Below, piece by piece: positions 42,711 to 52,593 of a stretch of DNA of 64,000 bases. A program made the translations under genes and the position numbers. Every line of letters starts with the position of its first letter. Positions within the stretch are counted from its first letter, which is position 1. This stretch comes from Chitinophagaceae bacterium (GTDB lineage: Bacteria; Bacteroidota; Bacteroidia; Chitinophagales; UBA10324): contig JADJAG010000004.1 of the NCBI GenBank assembly GCA_016704325.1, positions 744,001-808,000 on the forward strand, given 5' to 3'. The notes under the pieces were generated by a model that worked only from the letters and a program-made list of their open reading frames with translations, was not told the origin of the DNA and made no database searches.

Positions 42711-42886
42711 AGTTATTCAGTACCCGTCGGCATGTAGATCAGGGGTGTGAAACTTTGAGTATATGGTTAGTGAGCCGAATTATGTCCTGGTCCAAAATTC
42801 TGTAAAGAAAGTCTTACAAGGGTTATTTTTTATAGGAAGGAAAGGAATGACTTTCAATTCAAGTATATTCGCTGTAAGCTGAAAGT

Positions 42887-44692
42887 ATGGTTGCACAAAA
42901 AAGAAAAGTCCCGTTGTTAGGTCGTTTAATGCTGGGAGAGGGCAACCTCTTCAAAAGAATTTTATTGATTTTCGTTTTTGCATTTATCCTGGTACTTGTG
43001 ATTATTAATCTGTCACTTCTAAGCATGACAAAGCTGCATGTGAATACAGGGGAAGTGATTCATACACAACAGGTAATTTCAGGATTTGACGAATTATTGT
43101 CTATTATGAAGGATGCTGAAACCGGTCAGCGTGGATACATTCTAACCCGTGATTCAGCTTTTTTAGGAGCTTATTCAACAGCAGGACCTGAATTGTATCA
43201 AACAAATCAAAGACTTAGAAAGCTGGTCGCTGATAATGTCAACCAGGTGAAAAGGCTAGCGCTTCTCGATTCCCTGATACTGAAGCGGCGAGTATTACTG
43301 GATCTGAATTTGAAAGATGAACAATTAAGTATAGAGAGCTTCAGGCAAGGCAATGCAGTGATGAATCAGATCAGGGATGTGGTGAAGGATGCGAAGGAGG
43401 AAGAGTTGGATTTAATGCGGCAGCGGAAGGCTAACCTGGAGCGATCTACTAAGCAGACCCGCACTACCATCACTATTTTTTCGCTGATGGCACTTGCGCT
43501 CGTTATTGTTCCGTTGATATTTACACTCTTTGAATTACGGAAGAGGCTGATCCTGCAACAGTTGCTTGACAGTGTGCTTAATTCATCTCTCAATGTTATT
43601 CAGTCATTTGAGTCAATACGCGACGTAAATAATAACATCATTGATTTCAGGTTAATCCAGGCTAATGAAACTTCTCAAAAGCTATTGCAAAAGAACGTGA
43701 ATACTGTTATCGGAATGACTTTGCTGGAAATATTTCCGGAACAACAGTTTGATAATTTTTTTGAACAGTTCAAGCAGGTTGTAGAAAAGGGAATATCCCA
43801 TGATACGGAGTTTGAATCTACCCTGGATGGAACAATACGCTGGTACCATGCTACAGCTGTTAAATTGAGAGATGGATTTACGCTGACAATCCAGGATATT
43901 ACAGACTCGAAAAAATCTGCAATTGACCTCAAGAATAATGTAGTTGCATTACAGCGTTCCAATGCGGAACTGGAGCAGTTTGCCTATGTGGCTTCGCATG
44001 ATCTTCAGGAACCCCTAAGGAAAATATTAACATTTATTGATTTGCTGAAATTAAAAAGTGATATTGAACTGAATACGGAGGCCGGAAATTATCTGCAGCG
44101 AATCAGCAACGCTGCATTGAGGATGAGGGGACTGATCAGTGATCTGCTCAGTTATTCACGCACCGGAAGTATTCAATCTGAAATAGCAACCGTTAACCTG
44201 AATGTGCTCGTTCAGGAAGTGTTATCTGACCTGGAGGTTATTATTCATCAAAAATCAGCGGTCATCACTTGTCAGCAGCTACCTTCAATTGAAGGTATGA
44301 AAGTTCAATTGTATCAGCTTTTTCAAAACCTCATCAATAATTCTTTGAAATTTGCAGCAGAAGGGAGGCCTCCTGTAATCACCATCGATAGTGAGTACGT
44401 AGCTGATGCTTCCGGTTTAAAACCTGCAGAGGGTGGTGAACGTAAGTTCTGCCGGATAACATTTACTGACAATGGGATTGGTTTTGATGAAAAATACAAG
44501 GATAAGATCTTTCAAATATTTCAACGACTACACGGCAAAAGTAAGTACGATGGAACTGGAATTGGTCTTGCTATTTGTAAAAAGATCATAGAGATTCACA
44601 ATGGTACCATTGTTGCAAATGGATATCCCGGAAAAGGGGCAGTATTTATTGTTACATTGCCGTTAAAGCAAAAAAAGTATCATATCACATGA
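42887..44692 (+). CDS. Sensor histidine kinase with CHASE3 and PAS domains
   Basis: 601 aa. Transmembrane helix 1 at about 24-46, CHASE3 sensor domain (about 50-185, with DAETGQRGYILTRDSAFL), transmembrane helix 2 at about 195-212, a PAS-like domain (about 225-345), HisKA with the phospho-accepting His371 (VASHDLQEPLRKI) and a HATPase (DNGIGFDEKYKDKIFQIFQRLHG ... GTGIGLAICKK). A complete membrane kinase of the phytochrome-like output type. Overlaps the next response regulator by 4 bp, which is its probable partner. Confidence 0.92.
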   Translation: MVAQKRKVPLLGRLMLGEGNLFKRILLIFVFAFILVLVIINLSLLSMTKLHVNTGEVIHTQQVISGFDELLSIMKDAETGQRGYILTRDSAFLGAYSTAGPELYQTNQRLRKLVADNVNQVKRLALLDSLILKRRVLLDLNLKDEQLSIESFRQGNAVMNQIRDVVKDAKEEELDLMRQRKANLERSTKQTRTTITIFSLMALALVIVPLIFTLFELRKRLILQQLLDSVLNSSLNVIQSFESIRDVNNNIIDFRLIQANETSQKLLQKNVNTVIGMTLLEIFPEQQFDNFFEQFKQVVEKGISHDTEFESTLDGTIRWYHATAVKLRDGFTLTIQDITDSKKSAIDLKNNVVALQRSNAELEQFAYVASHDLQEPLRKILTFIDLLKLKSDIELNTEAGNYLQRISNAALRMRGLISDLLSYSRTGSIQSEIATVNLNVLVQEVLSDLEVIIHQKSAVITCQQLPSIEGMKVQLYQLFQNLINNSLKFAAEGRPPVITIDSEYVADASGLKPAEGGERKFCRITFTDNGIGFDEKYKDKIFQIFQRLHGKSKYDGTGIGLAICKKIIEIHNGTIVANGYPGKGAVFIVTLPLKQKKYHIT

Positions 44693-45144
44693 ATTTGGTA
44701 AAGAGATTAAAGAAAGATGTTCCCATTCTTATTGCTGAGGATGATGAGGAGGATCGCGAGATTATAAGGGAAGCATTTGACGAGTGTATGCTGACGAATG
44801 ATCTGATCTTTGTAAATGACGGAGAAGAGTTGATGCAATACCTGCTCCGGTGCGGAAAGTACGCAGCAACCCCTGAATACACCACACCAGGCATCATTTT
44901 ACTTGATTTGAATATGCCACGGAAGGATGGTCGTCAGGCTTTAGTTGAAATAAAAACGAATGCTGAATTGTGTAAGATCCCGGTAATCATTCTCACTACC
45001 TCAAAAGAAGAAGAAGATGTGATGAGAACATATAAACTGGGTGTCAATAGTTTTGTGATCAAGCCGGTTACCTATTCAGCTTTGGTTAATGTAATGAAGT
45101 CAATTGGAAACTATTGGCTTGAGATTGTTGAACTTCCAAAATAA
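44689..45144 (+). CDS. Response regulator, single receiver domain (Rcp1-like)
   Basis: 151 aa, only a receiver domain. Acidic pocket EDDEED around 17-22, phospho-acceptor Asp73 (LLDLNMPRKDG), switch Thr in ILTTSKEEEDV and Lys in FVIKPVTY. The Rcp-type LNMPRxxG motif is typical for receivers paired with phytochrome-like kinases. Its start overlaps the stop of the upstream sensor kinase (ATGA), so this is a cognate pair. No DNA-binding domain. Confidence 0.92.
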   Translation: MNLVKRLKKDVPILIAEDDEEDREIIREAFDECMLTNDLIFVNDGEELMQYLLRCGKYAATPEYTTPGIILLDLNMPRKDGRQALVEIKTNAELCKIPVIILTTSKEEEDVMRTYKLGVNSFVIKPVTYSALVNVMKSIGNYWLEIVELPK

Positions 45145-45160
45145 GTCAAAACATTCCTAT

Positions 45161-46267
45161 ATGAAAGATTCAATCCGGATATTGCAGGTAGATGATGATG
45201 AGGAAGATTTTATGATCATCCAGGACCTGCTTAAGGACATCACACGTCAGCGTTATATAATTGAATGGTCACCTGGATATGAGGATGCGCTCGACAAGAT
45301 AAAGGATAATGAATACGATGTTTTCCTGATTGATTTTATGTTGGGCAGGTATACCGGTATTGAACTATTAAAGCAAATACGGAAAAATAATAACCACATT
45401 CCTGTCATTATTTTTACAGGACAGGGTGATGAGAGAATAGATATGGAGGCCATGAATGCAGGGGCAGCTGATTACCTGGTAAAAGGCCAGATTGATTCGA
45501 ATATTCTGGAGAGAAGTATGCGTTATTCCATTAACCAGGCAGAAGCACAGTTGCAATTACTTGATCATGAGCAGAGTCTGCGTATGGCAGAGAAGTTTGC
45601 GCTCACCGGAAGAATGGCACAGGTTATAGCTCATGAAATCAGAAATCCGCTTACCAATGTGAAGCTGGCGATTCAGCAGTTACAGGATGATTTAGTAAAT
45701 CCTTCTGAATCTATGCTTTCATTGATAGAAATGATCGACCGTAATTGCAACCGTATTAATCAGCTTATTATTAACCTGCTCAATTCCACCAAGACTGCTG
45801 AACTAAATTATGAAGATGTTTCCATCAATGCGCTGATAGATGAAGCGCTGGAATTGGCGCATGACCGAGTGCAGTTGAAGCGCATGAAAATAGTGAAGGA
45901 ATATTCCAATGATATCTGCGATGTGTATATTGATAGAGAGCAGATCAAGATTGCTTTGCTCAATATCATTATTAATGCCATTGAAGCAGTGGAAGAAGAT
46001 CATGGAATATTAACCTTCAGAACCGAGGGCAGGAATGACCAATGCATCGTTATTATCAGTGATAATGGAAAGGGAATGACACCTGAAGAGCAGAAAAAAA
46101 TATTTGAAGCGTACTATACTAAAAAACCAAGAGGAATGGGCCTGGGACTTACTACCACTCAGAATATAATCCTCAATCATAAGGGTACGATTAAAGTGGA
46201 AAGCAAGCCTTCATTGGGGACCTCCTTTCTGCTAACCTTTGATTTTTCTCCAAATAAAAAGAATTAG
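45161..46267 (+). CDS. Receiver-histidine kinase hybrid (RR-HK)
   Basis: 368 aa from ATG 45161; an in-frame start at 45104 would overlap the previous gene. N-terminal receiver (Asp58 in FLIDFMLGRYTG, Lys in YLVKGQ), short linker, HisKA with His158 (QVIAHEIRNPLTN) and HATPase (SDNGKGMTPEEQKKIFEAYYTKK ... GMGLGLTTTQNI). It has no sensor or transmembrane region, so it probably receives a phosphate from another kinase, plausibly through the upstream receiver, and passes the signal on. The operon is kinase - RR - RR-HK. Confidence 0.92.
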   Translation: MKDSIRILQVDDDEEDFMIIQDLLKDITRQRYIIEWSPGYEDALDKIKDNEYDVFLIDFMLGRYTGIELLKQIRKNNNHIPVIIFTGQGDERIDMEAMNAGAADYLVKGQIDSNILERSMRYSINQAEAQLQLLDHEQSLRMAEKFALTGRMAQVIAHEIRNPLTNVKLAIQQLQDDLVNPSESMLSLIEMIDRNCNRINQLIINLLNSTKTAELNYEDVSINALIDEALELAHDRVQLKRMKIVKEYSNDICDVYIDREQIKIALLNIIINAIEAVEEDHGILTFRTEGRNDQCIVIISDNGKGMTPEEQKKIFEAYYTKKPRGMGLGLTTTQNIILNHKGTIKVESKPSLGTSFLLTFDFSPNKKN

Positions 46268-46469
46268 AAACTGCTGTATGGTTCTTACTTGATATTAAAA
46301 GTAATGCCTTCTTCACAAATCAGCATACGGCCGGCATAAACAAAAGGAAGTTCAAGCGGGAAAATACACACTTCGATAATCCCTGTCTGATTGATTCAAT
46401 TTATTGAATAAAAATCTCTTGCAATGCCTGGAGCATTAACAACGATATAGTTTATCAGCGAGTTAAACA

Positions 46470-46625
46470 TTATATCGGATTCCTGCCCTGTATAACACGC
46501 AGCAAAATGGCAACGATCGCTATTACAAGCAGAATATGTATGATAGAGCCTGCTGAATAAACAAAAAATCCAAATGCCCAACCTATTAGCAGGATTACGG
46601 CTACTACGTATAATAAATTGCCCAT
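46470..46625 (-). CDS. Lmo0937 family (DUF5670) small membrane protein, copy 1
   Basis: 51 aa. Starts MGNLLYVVAVILLIGWAFG and ends VIQGRNPI, two helices separated by FVYSAGSIIH. This matches the Lmo0937 family, small stress-associated membrane proteins. The copy at 55060 is nearly identical in pattern. A TGGCA-type motif is 70 bp upstream. Identification is from direct translation of the - strand. Confidence 0.88.
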   Translation of the reverse strand: MGNLLYVVAVILLIGWAFGFFVYSAGSIIHILLVIAIVAILLRVIQGRNPI

Positions 46626-47056
46626 GTCAGTAAGTTTGATTTTAGTAGTTGATTAGTTTGACGCAATAATAGTCATAGCCTTAAAAAGCCTGCCAATTGA
46701 TAAAGTGATGTCTTATCAGGATTAAATCAGAAGTTTAGTGGATTATTTCAATTAAATCAAATCAGGAAGTATCAATGCGTTTTCTAAAAGCGTGCAAAAA
46801 TTTCCACATATTGAGAATAAAAGGCGCTGTAACTACTCAGCCGAAGGGAAAAATAGCACACGGATGACAGGGATTTGACTGATCAGCACAGATGAAAACA
46901 ATTTTGAGTTAATGCTTAATACACGAACTGTTCTGATAAAAGCGGATTGAAAATGATCAGGAAAAAATTAAATCCGTAACAATCCTTCCGATCAGTGTCA
47001 TCCGTGTTCCATTTTGAATCTTCATCTGCTGCGTAGTTACAACGCACTAAATACTA
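46626..47056. repeat. Intergenic region with a 220-bp imperfect inverted repeat
   Basis: Outer arms CTGTAACTACTCAG (from 46826) and CTGCGTAGTTACA (to about 47043) pair at 12 of 13 positions. Inner arms ACACGGATGACA (about 46858-46869) and TGTCATCCGTGT (about 46997-47008) pair perfectly. Such ATCCGTGTCATCCGTG-type repeats are scattered in many environmental genomes. No gene seen in the rest. Confidence 0.65.
46679..46695 (-). promoter_or_regulatory. Candidate promoter motif upstream of Lmo0937 copy 1
   Basis: On the - strand TGGCAGGCTTTTTAAGG, 70 bp before the ATG at 46625. The copy-2 gene has TGGCAGGATTTTGATAC in the equivalent place. Confidence 0.4.
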
Positions 47057-47419
47057 TCATGCTGTCTCGTTTGCAATTAACAATTCAGCCACTGATTTTT
47101 GCGTAAAAGGTTTAGACAGGAATCCATGTGCTCCAATATTTATTGCTCTTTCCCTAAAACCATCAAATGCACTTATAATCACGACTTTCATCTTTGGATA
47201 TTGAGATGTTAATGTACCGAGAAGGTCCAGCCCATTACCATCGGGTAAATTAATATCTAAAAATGTAAGTATAGGTCTGAATTTTTCAACAATAAGCACT
47301 GCATCAGAAATGCTATGCACATAAACCGGGTTAAGGCTGTTTTTCTTGACGATAGTAGCCAGTAGCATACATATCTCCTGCTCATCATCTATTATGAGTA
47401 CGGTCTTATTGGTGGCCAT
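47057..47419 (-). CDS. Response regulator, single receiver domain
   Basis: 120 aa receiver only. DDE at 11-13, phospho-acceptor Asp55 (LTFLDINLPDGNGLDLL), conserved Ser/Thr in VVIISAFD and Lys in FLSKPFT. Very similar to the regulator at 55418 (same LPDGNGLDLL and SAFD...FLSKPFT blocks). It lies 213 bp downstream of an NtrC-type gene on the same strand, as does its paralog. No output domain, so it acts by protein contact or in a phosphorelay. Confidence 0.9.
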   Translation of the reverse strand: MATNKTVLIIDDEQEICMLLATIVKKNSLNPVYVHSISDAVLIVEKFRPILTFLDINLPDGNGLDLLGTLTSQYPKMKVVIISAFDGFRERAINIGAHGFLSKPFTQKSVAELLIANETA

Positions 47420-47631
47420 AAGATTTAGAAAGCAACTTCATTTTAACTTATCCTGGAAAGTATTTGGTTTTTTAAAGCAATATCATGACCAACTAGGTAA
47501 AGGATGAGCGTTATTTTGTTTAGTCTTTTATTAGTCCTGTTATTTTAAGCATTGCGTATTTATTCTTATATTAAATGGACGTGTAATTAAGCGGTACATT
47601 AATTTACTTTGATGAGGAATAAGGTCGCCTA

Positions 47632-49032
47632 TCATACATCAAGGTGTCTCATTTTATTATACAGTGTTTTCCTGTCAATATTCAGAATTTTAGCTGCCTT
47701 GGTTTTGTTAAAGTTGACCTGTTGCAATACTTTTTTGATCATCTCGAGCTCAGCTTCTGTTGCTGCTCCTTTCAGATCAGTCTCAAAGGAAGATTTGCTC
47801 AGTTCTGTATTAATAGCATGCTGGGGCTCTGCAATCAGTTTATAATTGACCAGTTCAAGTGGAAGGGAATTGACTTTAACCTCTCCTTTTTCAGTAAGCA
47901 AAGCTGCTCGCCGTATGATATTTCTCAGTTCACGCAAATTTCCCGGCCATGAATAATTCATGAAGAGTTCAGTTACTTCACGATCGAAGCCGGTAATTGC
48001 TTTATTTAGTTCTACATTCGAAATTTCAAGAAAGTAATTGGCAAAGCTCATAATATCGTCTTTCCTTACGCGTAGTGGTGGAACATGTATACTAAACTCA
48101 TTAAAACGGTGATACAAATCCTCACGGAATCTTCCTTTTTTATAGGCATCTTGTAGATTTTCGTTTGATGCAACAATTATTCTAACATCTACATCAATAT
48201 CCTTTATTCCACCAACCCTTTTGAATTTTCGTTCTTGTATAACTCTCAGTAAAGACACCTGCACATCATATGGCAGATTGGCTACTTCATCCAGCAAGAG
48301 TGTACCATTATGTGCAAGTTCGAAGTGCCCGGTTTTTGCTGTTACCGCACCGGTAAATGACCCTTTTTCATGACCAAATAATTCACTGCCGGCTAATTCT
48401 TTGGTTAGCGTACCACAATCCATAGCGATAAATGGATACTCTTTTCTGGCACTGCGGCTATGTATTGTTCTTGCCACTACTTCTTTACCGGTTCCACTTT
48501 CTCCATAAAGAATCACGCTGTAATTGGTAGGAGCTATAACCTGGATCTGTTTATACATTTCATGCGATTCCACACTGTCTCCTTCAAAAAAGGCATCCGA
48601 AGTTTGCTTTGCTTTTACGGAAGCATCCATGGCGGTTACCGATGCTATCGGAGTTGATGCTTTCAATGCACCGGAGACATTAAGGGCCTTTTCAATAATG
48701 CTTAGTACTTCTGCAGGAATGAGCGGTTTTGTTACATAGTCAAAGGCACCAAGTTTTACTACGTCCACCGCAATCCTGATATCAGAATAACCGGTAACAA
48801 TAATTACGGGTGTATCAGGATATAATGCCTTCACAGTTTTTAACACTTCTCTTCCGTCAGTGTCACCTAGCCGAAAATCGCAGATCACCAAACTGTATTT
48901 CTGCTCAGTGAGTTTTAGCAATCCTTTACTCCCGGTATGAACAGCATCTGCCTGGTAGTTATTTTTTATCAGGAATCGTTGCAACAGCAAGCACATGTCA
49001 ACATCATCGTCAATAATAAGTATAGAATGCAT
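47632..49032 (-). CDS. NtrC-family sigma-54-dependent response regulator, copy 1
   Basis: 466 aa with receiver (Asp52, LVICDFRLGDTDG), AAA+ sigma-54 interaction domain and Fis-type HTH. Walker A GESGTGKE at 177-184. The sigma-54 contact loop reads GSFTGA at 224-229, where GAFTGA is usual; the paralog has GAFTGA. Walker B is LLLDEVANLPYDVQ, and the sensor-2 region PGNLRELRNII. HTH NFNKTKAAKILNIDRKTLYNK at about 440-460. Predicted transcription activator at sigma-54 promoters. No cognate sensor adjoins. Confidence 0.93.
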   Translation of the reverse strand: MHSILIIDDDVDMCLLLQRFLIKNNYQADAVHTGSKGLLKLTEQKYSLVICDFRLGDTDGREVLKTVKALYPDTPVIIVTGYSDIRIAVDVVKLGAFDYVTKPLIPAEVLSIIEKALNVSGALKASTPIASVTAMDASVKAKQTSDAFFEGDSVESHEMYKQIQVIAPTNYSVILYGESGTGKEVVARTIHSRSARKEYPFIAMDCGTLTKELAGSELFGHEKGSFTGAVTAKTGHFELAHNGTLLLDEVANLPYDVQVSLLRVIQERKFKRVGGIKDIDVDVRIIVASNENLQDAYKKGRFREDLYHRFNEFSIHVPPLRVRKDDIMSFANYFLEISNVELNKAITGFDREVTELFMNYSWPGNLRELRNIIRRAALLTEKGEVKVNSLPLELVNYKLIAEPQHAINTELSKSSFETDLKGAATEAELEMIKKVLQQVNFNKTKAAKILNIDRKTLYNKMRHLDV

Positions 49033-49315
49033 GGTGGAAAATGGTTTTGATTAAAAAATGATCAATTAAAAAGTGCTTGTAATTTCAGACCTGTTGCAAT
49101 CAAATTTAATGAAGTTTATGCTAATGGTTCTTATGCCTGATTACCACATTTCATTGAATGAGTAGAATAATACTCATCTGTGGAGCATTCGCTACAATAT
49201 TCATTCCTTTTTATTTTCAGTATCCAATGTTATCTGCTTTAAACAGCCATTATTTTCATTTTTAAGGTTTTTCATAAAATGGTGTAGTTGTTGAAAATGA
49301 GGTGGAAAAGCAAAT

Positions 49316-49792
49316 ATGGAAGAGTCTTCAAAAAAAATTGTTGCCACTTTAAACGACCTGATTCAGATAAACAATGACAGGCGTGAAGGGTATAAGGTTG
49401 CCGTAGCCGAGATCAGCGATCCGGTACTTCAGGAATTGTTTGCCAGGCACAGCCTGCAAAGTGAAGTCTTTGCGGCAGAGTTAGAAAAGCAGGTAATTGA
49501 GCTGCAAGGGGAACCGGTGGAGGGCACCCGTACGGATGGGAAAATCTTTCGAATCTGGATGGATATCAAAGCCGCCTTATCCGGTAATGACAGGAAGGCC
49601 ATCCTGAATTCATGTGAATATGGCGAGGATGTGGCATTGAGAACCTATGAAGAGGCATTAATGGCAGATGTGATTCTTCCGGTTCCCGCACGGCAGATTA
49701 TTTCAAAGCAGAAAAGAGAATTGCAGGAAGCACATAACACGATTAAAACATTGCGTGATGCTCCTGCATCTTCAGCAAGACACGTATTTTAA
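49316..49792 (+). CDS. PA2169-type four-helix-bundle protein (DUF2383)
   Basis: 158 aa. Family pattern: ATLNDLIQINNDRREGYKVAVAEISDPVLQELF, then ELEKQVIELQGEPVEG-like and ILNSCEYGEDVALRTYEEAL, and a late helix with LQEAHNTIKTLRD. All helical, ferritin-like. Members are stress-associated but of unknown mechanism. TGGTGTAGTTGTTGA sits 36 bp before the start as a weak promoter candidate. Confidence 0.88.
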   Translation: MEESSKKIVATLNDLIQINNDRREGYKVAVAEISDPVLQELFARHSLQSEVFAAELEKQVIELQGEPVEGTRTDGKIFRIWMDIKAALSGNDRKAILNSCEYGEDVALRTYEEALMADVILPVPARQIISKQKRELQEAHNTIKTLRDAPASSARHVF

Positions 49793-50338
49793 TAACGGAA
49801 GATGCTAAAAGGTTTTAAGTATAGCACATGCCGGTAGTTGAAGGAATAAAGAAGTGCATTCGTGCAATGCAGCATTAAACCTGTTCACGATTTTGCGCAT
49901 GATAAGTTAAATGGCAAGAATAATGTATCAGACCGAGCAAAGATACCGATGCATAAATTCAAGATCACCTGATTTTTTTGAATCCTTTTAAAACGAGATT
50001 CAATAATTAAATTTCATGGTTTCGGATCCTCAGTATAGTATTGACGAAATGGAAGTGACCAGCAAATAGTTTTAAGGATGAGTTATGCAGCGCATATTTT
50101 ACAGGAGTATTTTGGTGATTGCAGCATGGTGAGGAATGAAATATTATGAACCTGCGAGAGCCTGATGGGACGAATCATCTTTTCATCTGTCTTATCAGCG
50201 TGATTTTAAATTGATTGGAGATTGCTTTCAATGGACGATGAAGAAGGAATTGAGATAGGATTATTCTAAAGTTATCGTTTAGAAAGTAATGAAGGCACAC
50301 TGAACCTTTTTAATAATACAAGAGATAGTAAATAAAAT
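49793..50338. other. Intergenic region, no feature recognised
   Basis: Upstream leader of the AI-2E family gene. AT-rich with no supportable ORF, hairpin or repeat. Confidence 0.45.
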
Positions 50339-51460
50339 ATGAAAAGCGATATGGTTCTGCCAGGTTATCTTAAAGCAACTATCATACTTCTCGGAATAGT
50401 AGTATTAACTTTCATGCTGTATATCGGAAAGGACATCATTGTTCCATTGATTTATGCTACCATTTTTGCAATTCTTCTGAATCCACTTGTTAATTATTTG
50501 CATTCTAAAGGAATAAACCGCATACTGTCTATTTTTATAGCACTATTATTTGGATTGTTTTGCACTGCAGTGCTTTTCTATTTTGTAACATCTCAGATAA
50601 GCAGATTTACGGAGGAATTCCCGCAATTAAAGGATAAGTTCAATGGTTTCCTTTCCGGTATAACTGCATTTGTATCACATGCATTTAATATCAGTGAGGA
50701 AGCAATTGATACATGGATTACAGACACCAGGGATGGTATTGTGGAAAGCAGCAGGGCGATAATCGGCAAAACATTGCTTACATTAAGTGGTGTATTAGTA
50801 CTTATTTTCTTGTTACCGGTTTATATTTTTATGATACTTTTCTATAAGCCCCTTTTACTGGAGTTTATTCATAAATTATTTAATCGCATGCATCATGATA
50901 AGGTGGCCGATGTCTTGCTGCAATCCAAAGGCCTTATTCAAAGTTACCTGGTTGGTTTGTTAATTGAAGCCGGTATTGTAGCTGCATTGAATGCTACTGC
51001 ACTACTGATACTCGGAATTAAATATGCCATTCTGATTGGCATTATAGGTGCCATTCTGAACATTATTCCCTACATCGGAGGAATTATTGCAATATCCCTT
51101 GCTATGATCATGGCACTTATCACCATGCCTCCTTCTTATGTTCTTTTTGTTTTTATTGCCTACCTGGCTATTCAGTTTCTCGACAATAATTTCCTGGTGC
51201 CAAAAATTGTTGCTTCCAAAGTTAAGCTCAATGCCCTTGTCTCGCTGGTGGTGGTACTTATTGGCAATGCGCTATGGGGAATACCAGGAATGTTTTTGTC
51301 AATTCCGCTTACCGCCATTCTTAAAGTAATTTTCGACCGTATCGAAGGTCTTAAACCGTGGGGACTGCTATTAGGTGATAGCATGCCTTCTTCTTCAAAA
51401 CAAATTTTCAATTTCAGGAAGAGCCCTGCTAAAACGAAGGTGGTTAGCGCAAGTAAGTAA
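50339..51460 (+). CDS. AI-2E family transporter
   Basis: 373 aa, polytopic membrane protein with about eight helices. Family landmarks are FAILLNPLVNYLHSKGINRILSIFIALLFGL near the N-terminus and the C-terminal run ILNIIPYIGGIIAISLAMIMALI and FLDNNFLVPKIVASKVKLNALVSLVVVLIGNALWGIPGMFLSIPL (each family-typical). Family members export small molecules or act as Na+/H+ antiporters, so autoinducer-2 should not be assumed. Alone between stress genes. Confidence 0.9.
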   Translation: MKSDMVLPGYLKATIILLGIVVLTFMLYIGKDIIVPLIYATIFAILLNPLVNYLHSKGINRILSIFIALLFGLFCTAVLFYFVTSQISRFTEEFPQLKDKFNGFLSGITAFVSHAFNISEEAIDTWITDTRDGIVESSRAIIGKTLLTLSGVLVLIFLLPVYIFMILFYKPLLLEFIHKLFNRMHHDKVADVLLQSKGLIQSYLVGLLIEAGIVAALNATALLILGIKYAILIGIIGAILNIIPYIGGIIAISLAMIMALITMPPSYVLFVFIAYLAIQFLDNNFLVPKIVASKVKLNALVSLVVVLIGNALWGIPGMFLSIPLTAILKVIFDRIEGLKPWGLLLGDSMPSSSKQIFNFRKSPAKTKVVSASK

Positions 51461-51909
51461 CTTAGTTAACATTCAGGCAAAGCAAAGAGGGGAGCAGCAC
51501 AGGTACTATTTTTATAGCGATAGCCATGTAATTTAATTTCGATTATAGTTAGGTTTCAGTGGATATGTGGTTACTATGAGCATTTAAGTAACTGTGTATT
51601 CATGAATTCTAAGACTGGCAATTTCAATATTTATGATGGTAAGGAAGTATAATGCTTAACATGAAGATAATGGAGCGCAACTATCTTCAAGCCGGGAGTA
51701 ATATTCCTCAGGAAGGATTATGCTAGGATGCTGCTATGACGTATTGAAGTAGCATGCACACCTTATCAGAGGCTAATGCTGTAACCGGTTTTATTAATTG
51801 TAAATGAAAAAGCACCACTAACAGTTTTTCACTTCTTCCTGATTTGTTTTTCTAATAGAAGAGATGAACCAAATGTTAGTGATGCACTGTAAAGTTTTGA
51901 ATTTCTAAC
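51461..51909. other. Intergenic region, no feature recognised
   Basis: Between a + strand and a - strand gene. AT-rich. No clear terminator or ORF. Confidence 0.45.
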
Positions 51910-52080
51910 TTACTTCTTCCCGAAAAGAGCACTTCCGAAAAGAAGAGCTCCCAGAAAAAGAACAAGGAAAATAAAGAACAAAATTTTAGCAATTGATGCA
52001 GCACCTGCGGCAATACCGGTAAATCCGAATACACCGGCAATGATTGCAATCACAAGAAAAATAGCAGCCCATTTTAGCAT
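51910..52080 (-). CDS. DUF1328 (YtjA-like) small membrane protein
   Basis: 56 aa. Starts MLKWAAIFLVIAIIAGVFGF, then TGIAAGAASIAKILFFIF and ends GSALFGKK. This is the DUF1328 pattern: an aromatic start, FGFxGIAxGAAxIAKxLFFIFL, and a two-helix fold. Members are induced in stress but have no known biochemical function. A TGGCA-type motif lies 43 bp upstream. Confidence 0.92.
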   Translation of the reverse strand: MLKWAAIFLVIAIIAGVFGFTGIAAGAASIAKILFFIFLVLFLGALLFGSALFGKK

Positions 52081-52106
52081 AGTAGTATCATTTAATAATG
52101 GGATTT

Positions 52107-52123
52107 ATAAAAATGATGCCATA
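52107..52123 (-). promoter_or_regulatory. Candidate promoter motif upstream of DUF1328 gene
   Basis: On the - strand TGGCATCATTTTTATAA, 43 bp before the ATG at 52080. Same TGGCA-N4-TTTT layout as upstream of other stress genes. Confidence 0.35.
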
Positions 52124-52194
52124 CTGTTATGCAAATGTATCGGAAGAGAAAATTTGTGAAAGTGGATGCCTTTCACTTTTGTAGCAGTTACTAT

Positions 52195-52593
52195 TCAGAA
52201 TGGTTTGTTCGCACGAAGTGTTTTCTTAATGGCCCTGCATATATCTTCAAAATGTGTAGGTTTGGTTATGAATTCTATTGCGCCAAGTTTCCGGCTTTCT
52301 GTTTCATCTTCCACCTGCTTCGAAGTGGAATAGATAACAACGGGTATAATAGATAACCTGCTGATTCTTTTAATTTCTTTCAGGCATTGAAAACCATTAA
52401 GCCGCGGCATGTTTAAATCCAGGAAAATAAGATTCGGTAATGAAGTTGCTTGGATCAAAAATTCTAACGCTTCTTTTCCATCCTGCATGCTGATACATTT
52501 TACGGATGGTGCCACCAGGGATACAGCTTCCATGAATAGCTCTACATCGTCAGGGTCATCATCAATAATAAGAAGTGTAGGATTATGATTCAT
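52195..52593 (-). CDS. Response regulator, single receiver domain (Rcp1-like)
   Basis: 132 aa from ATG 52593. Receiver only, with DDDPDD near 10-15, phospho-acceptor Asp in LIFLDLNMPRLNG (about residue 60), Ser/Thr in VVIYSTSKQ and Lys in FITKPTHF. Closest in style to the regulators at 44689 and 62529. It has no adjacent kinase, so it is an orphan. Confidence 0.9.
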   Translation of the reverse strand: MNHNPTLLIIDDDPDDVELFMEAVSLVAPSVKCISMQDGKEALEFLIQATSLPNLIFLDLNMPRLNGFQCLKEIKRISRLSIIPVVIYSTSKQVEDETESRKLGAIEFITKPTHFEDICRAIKKTLRANKPF

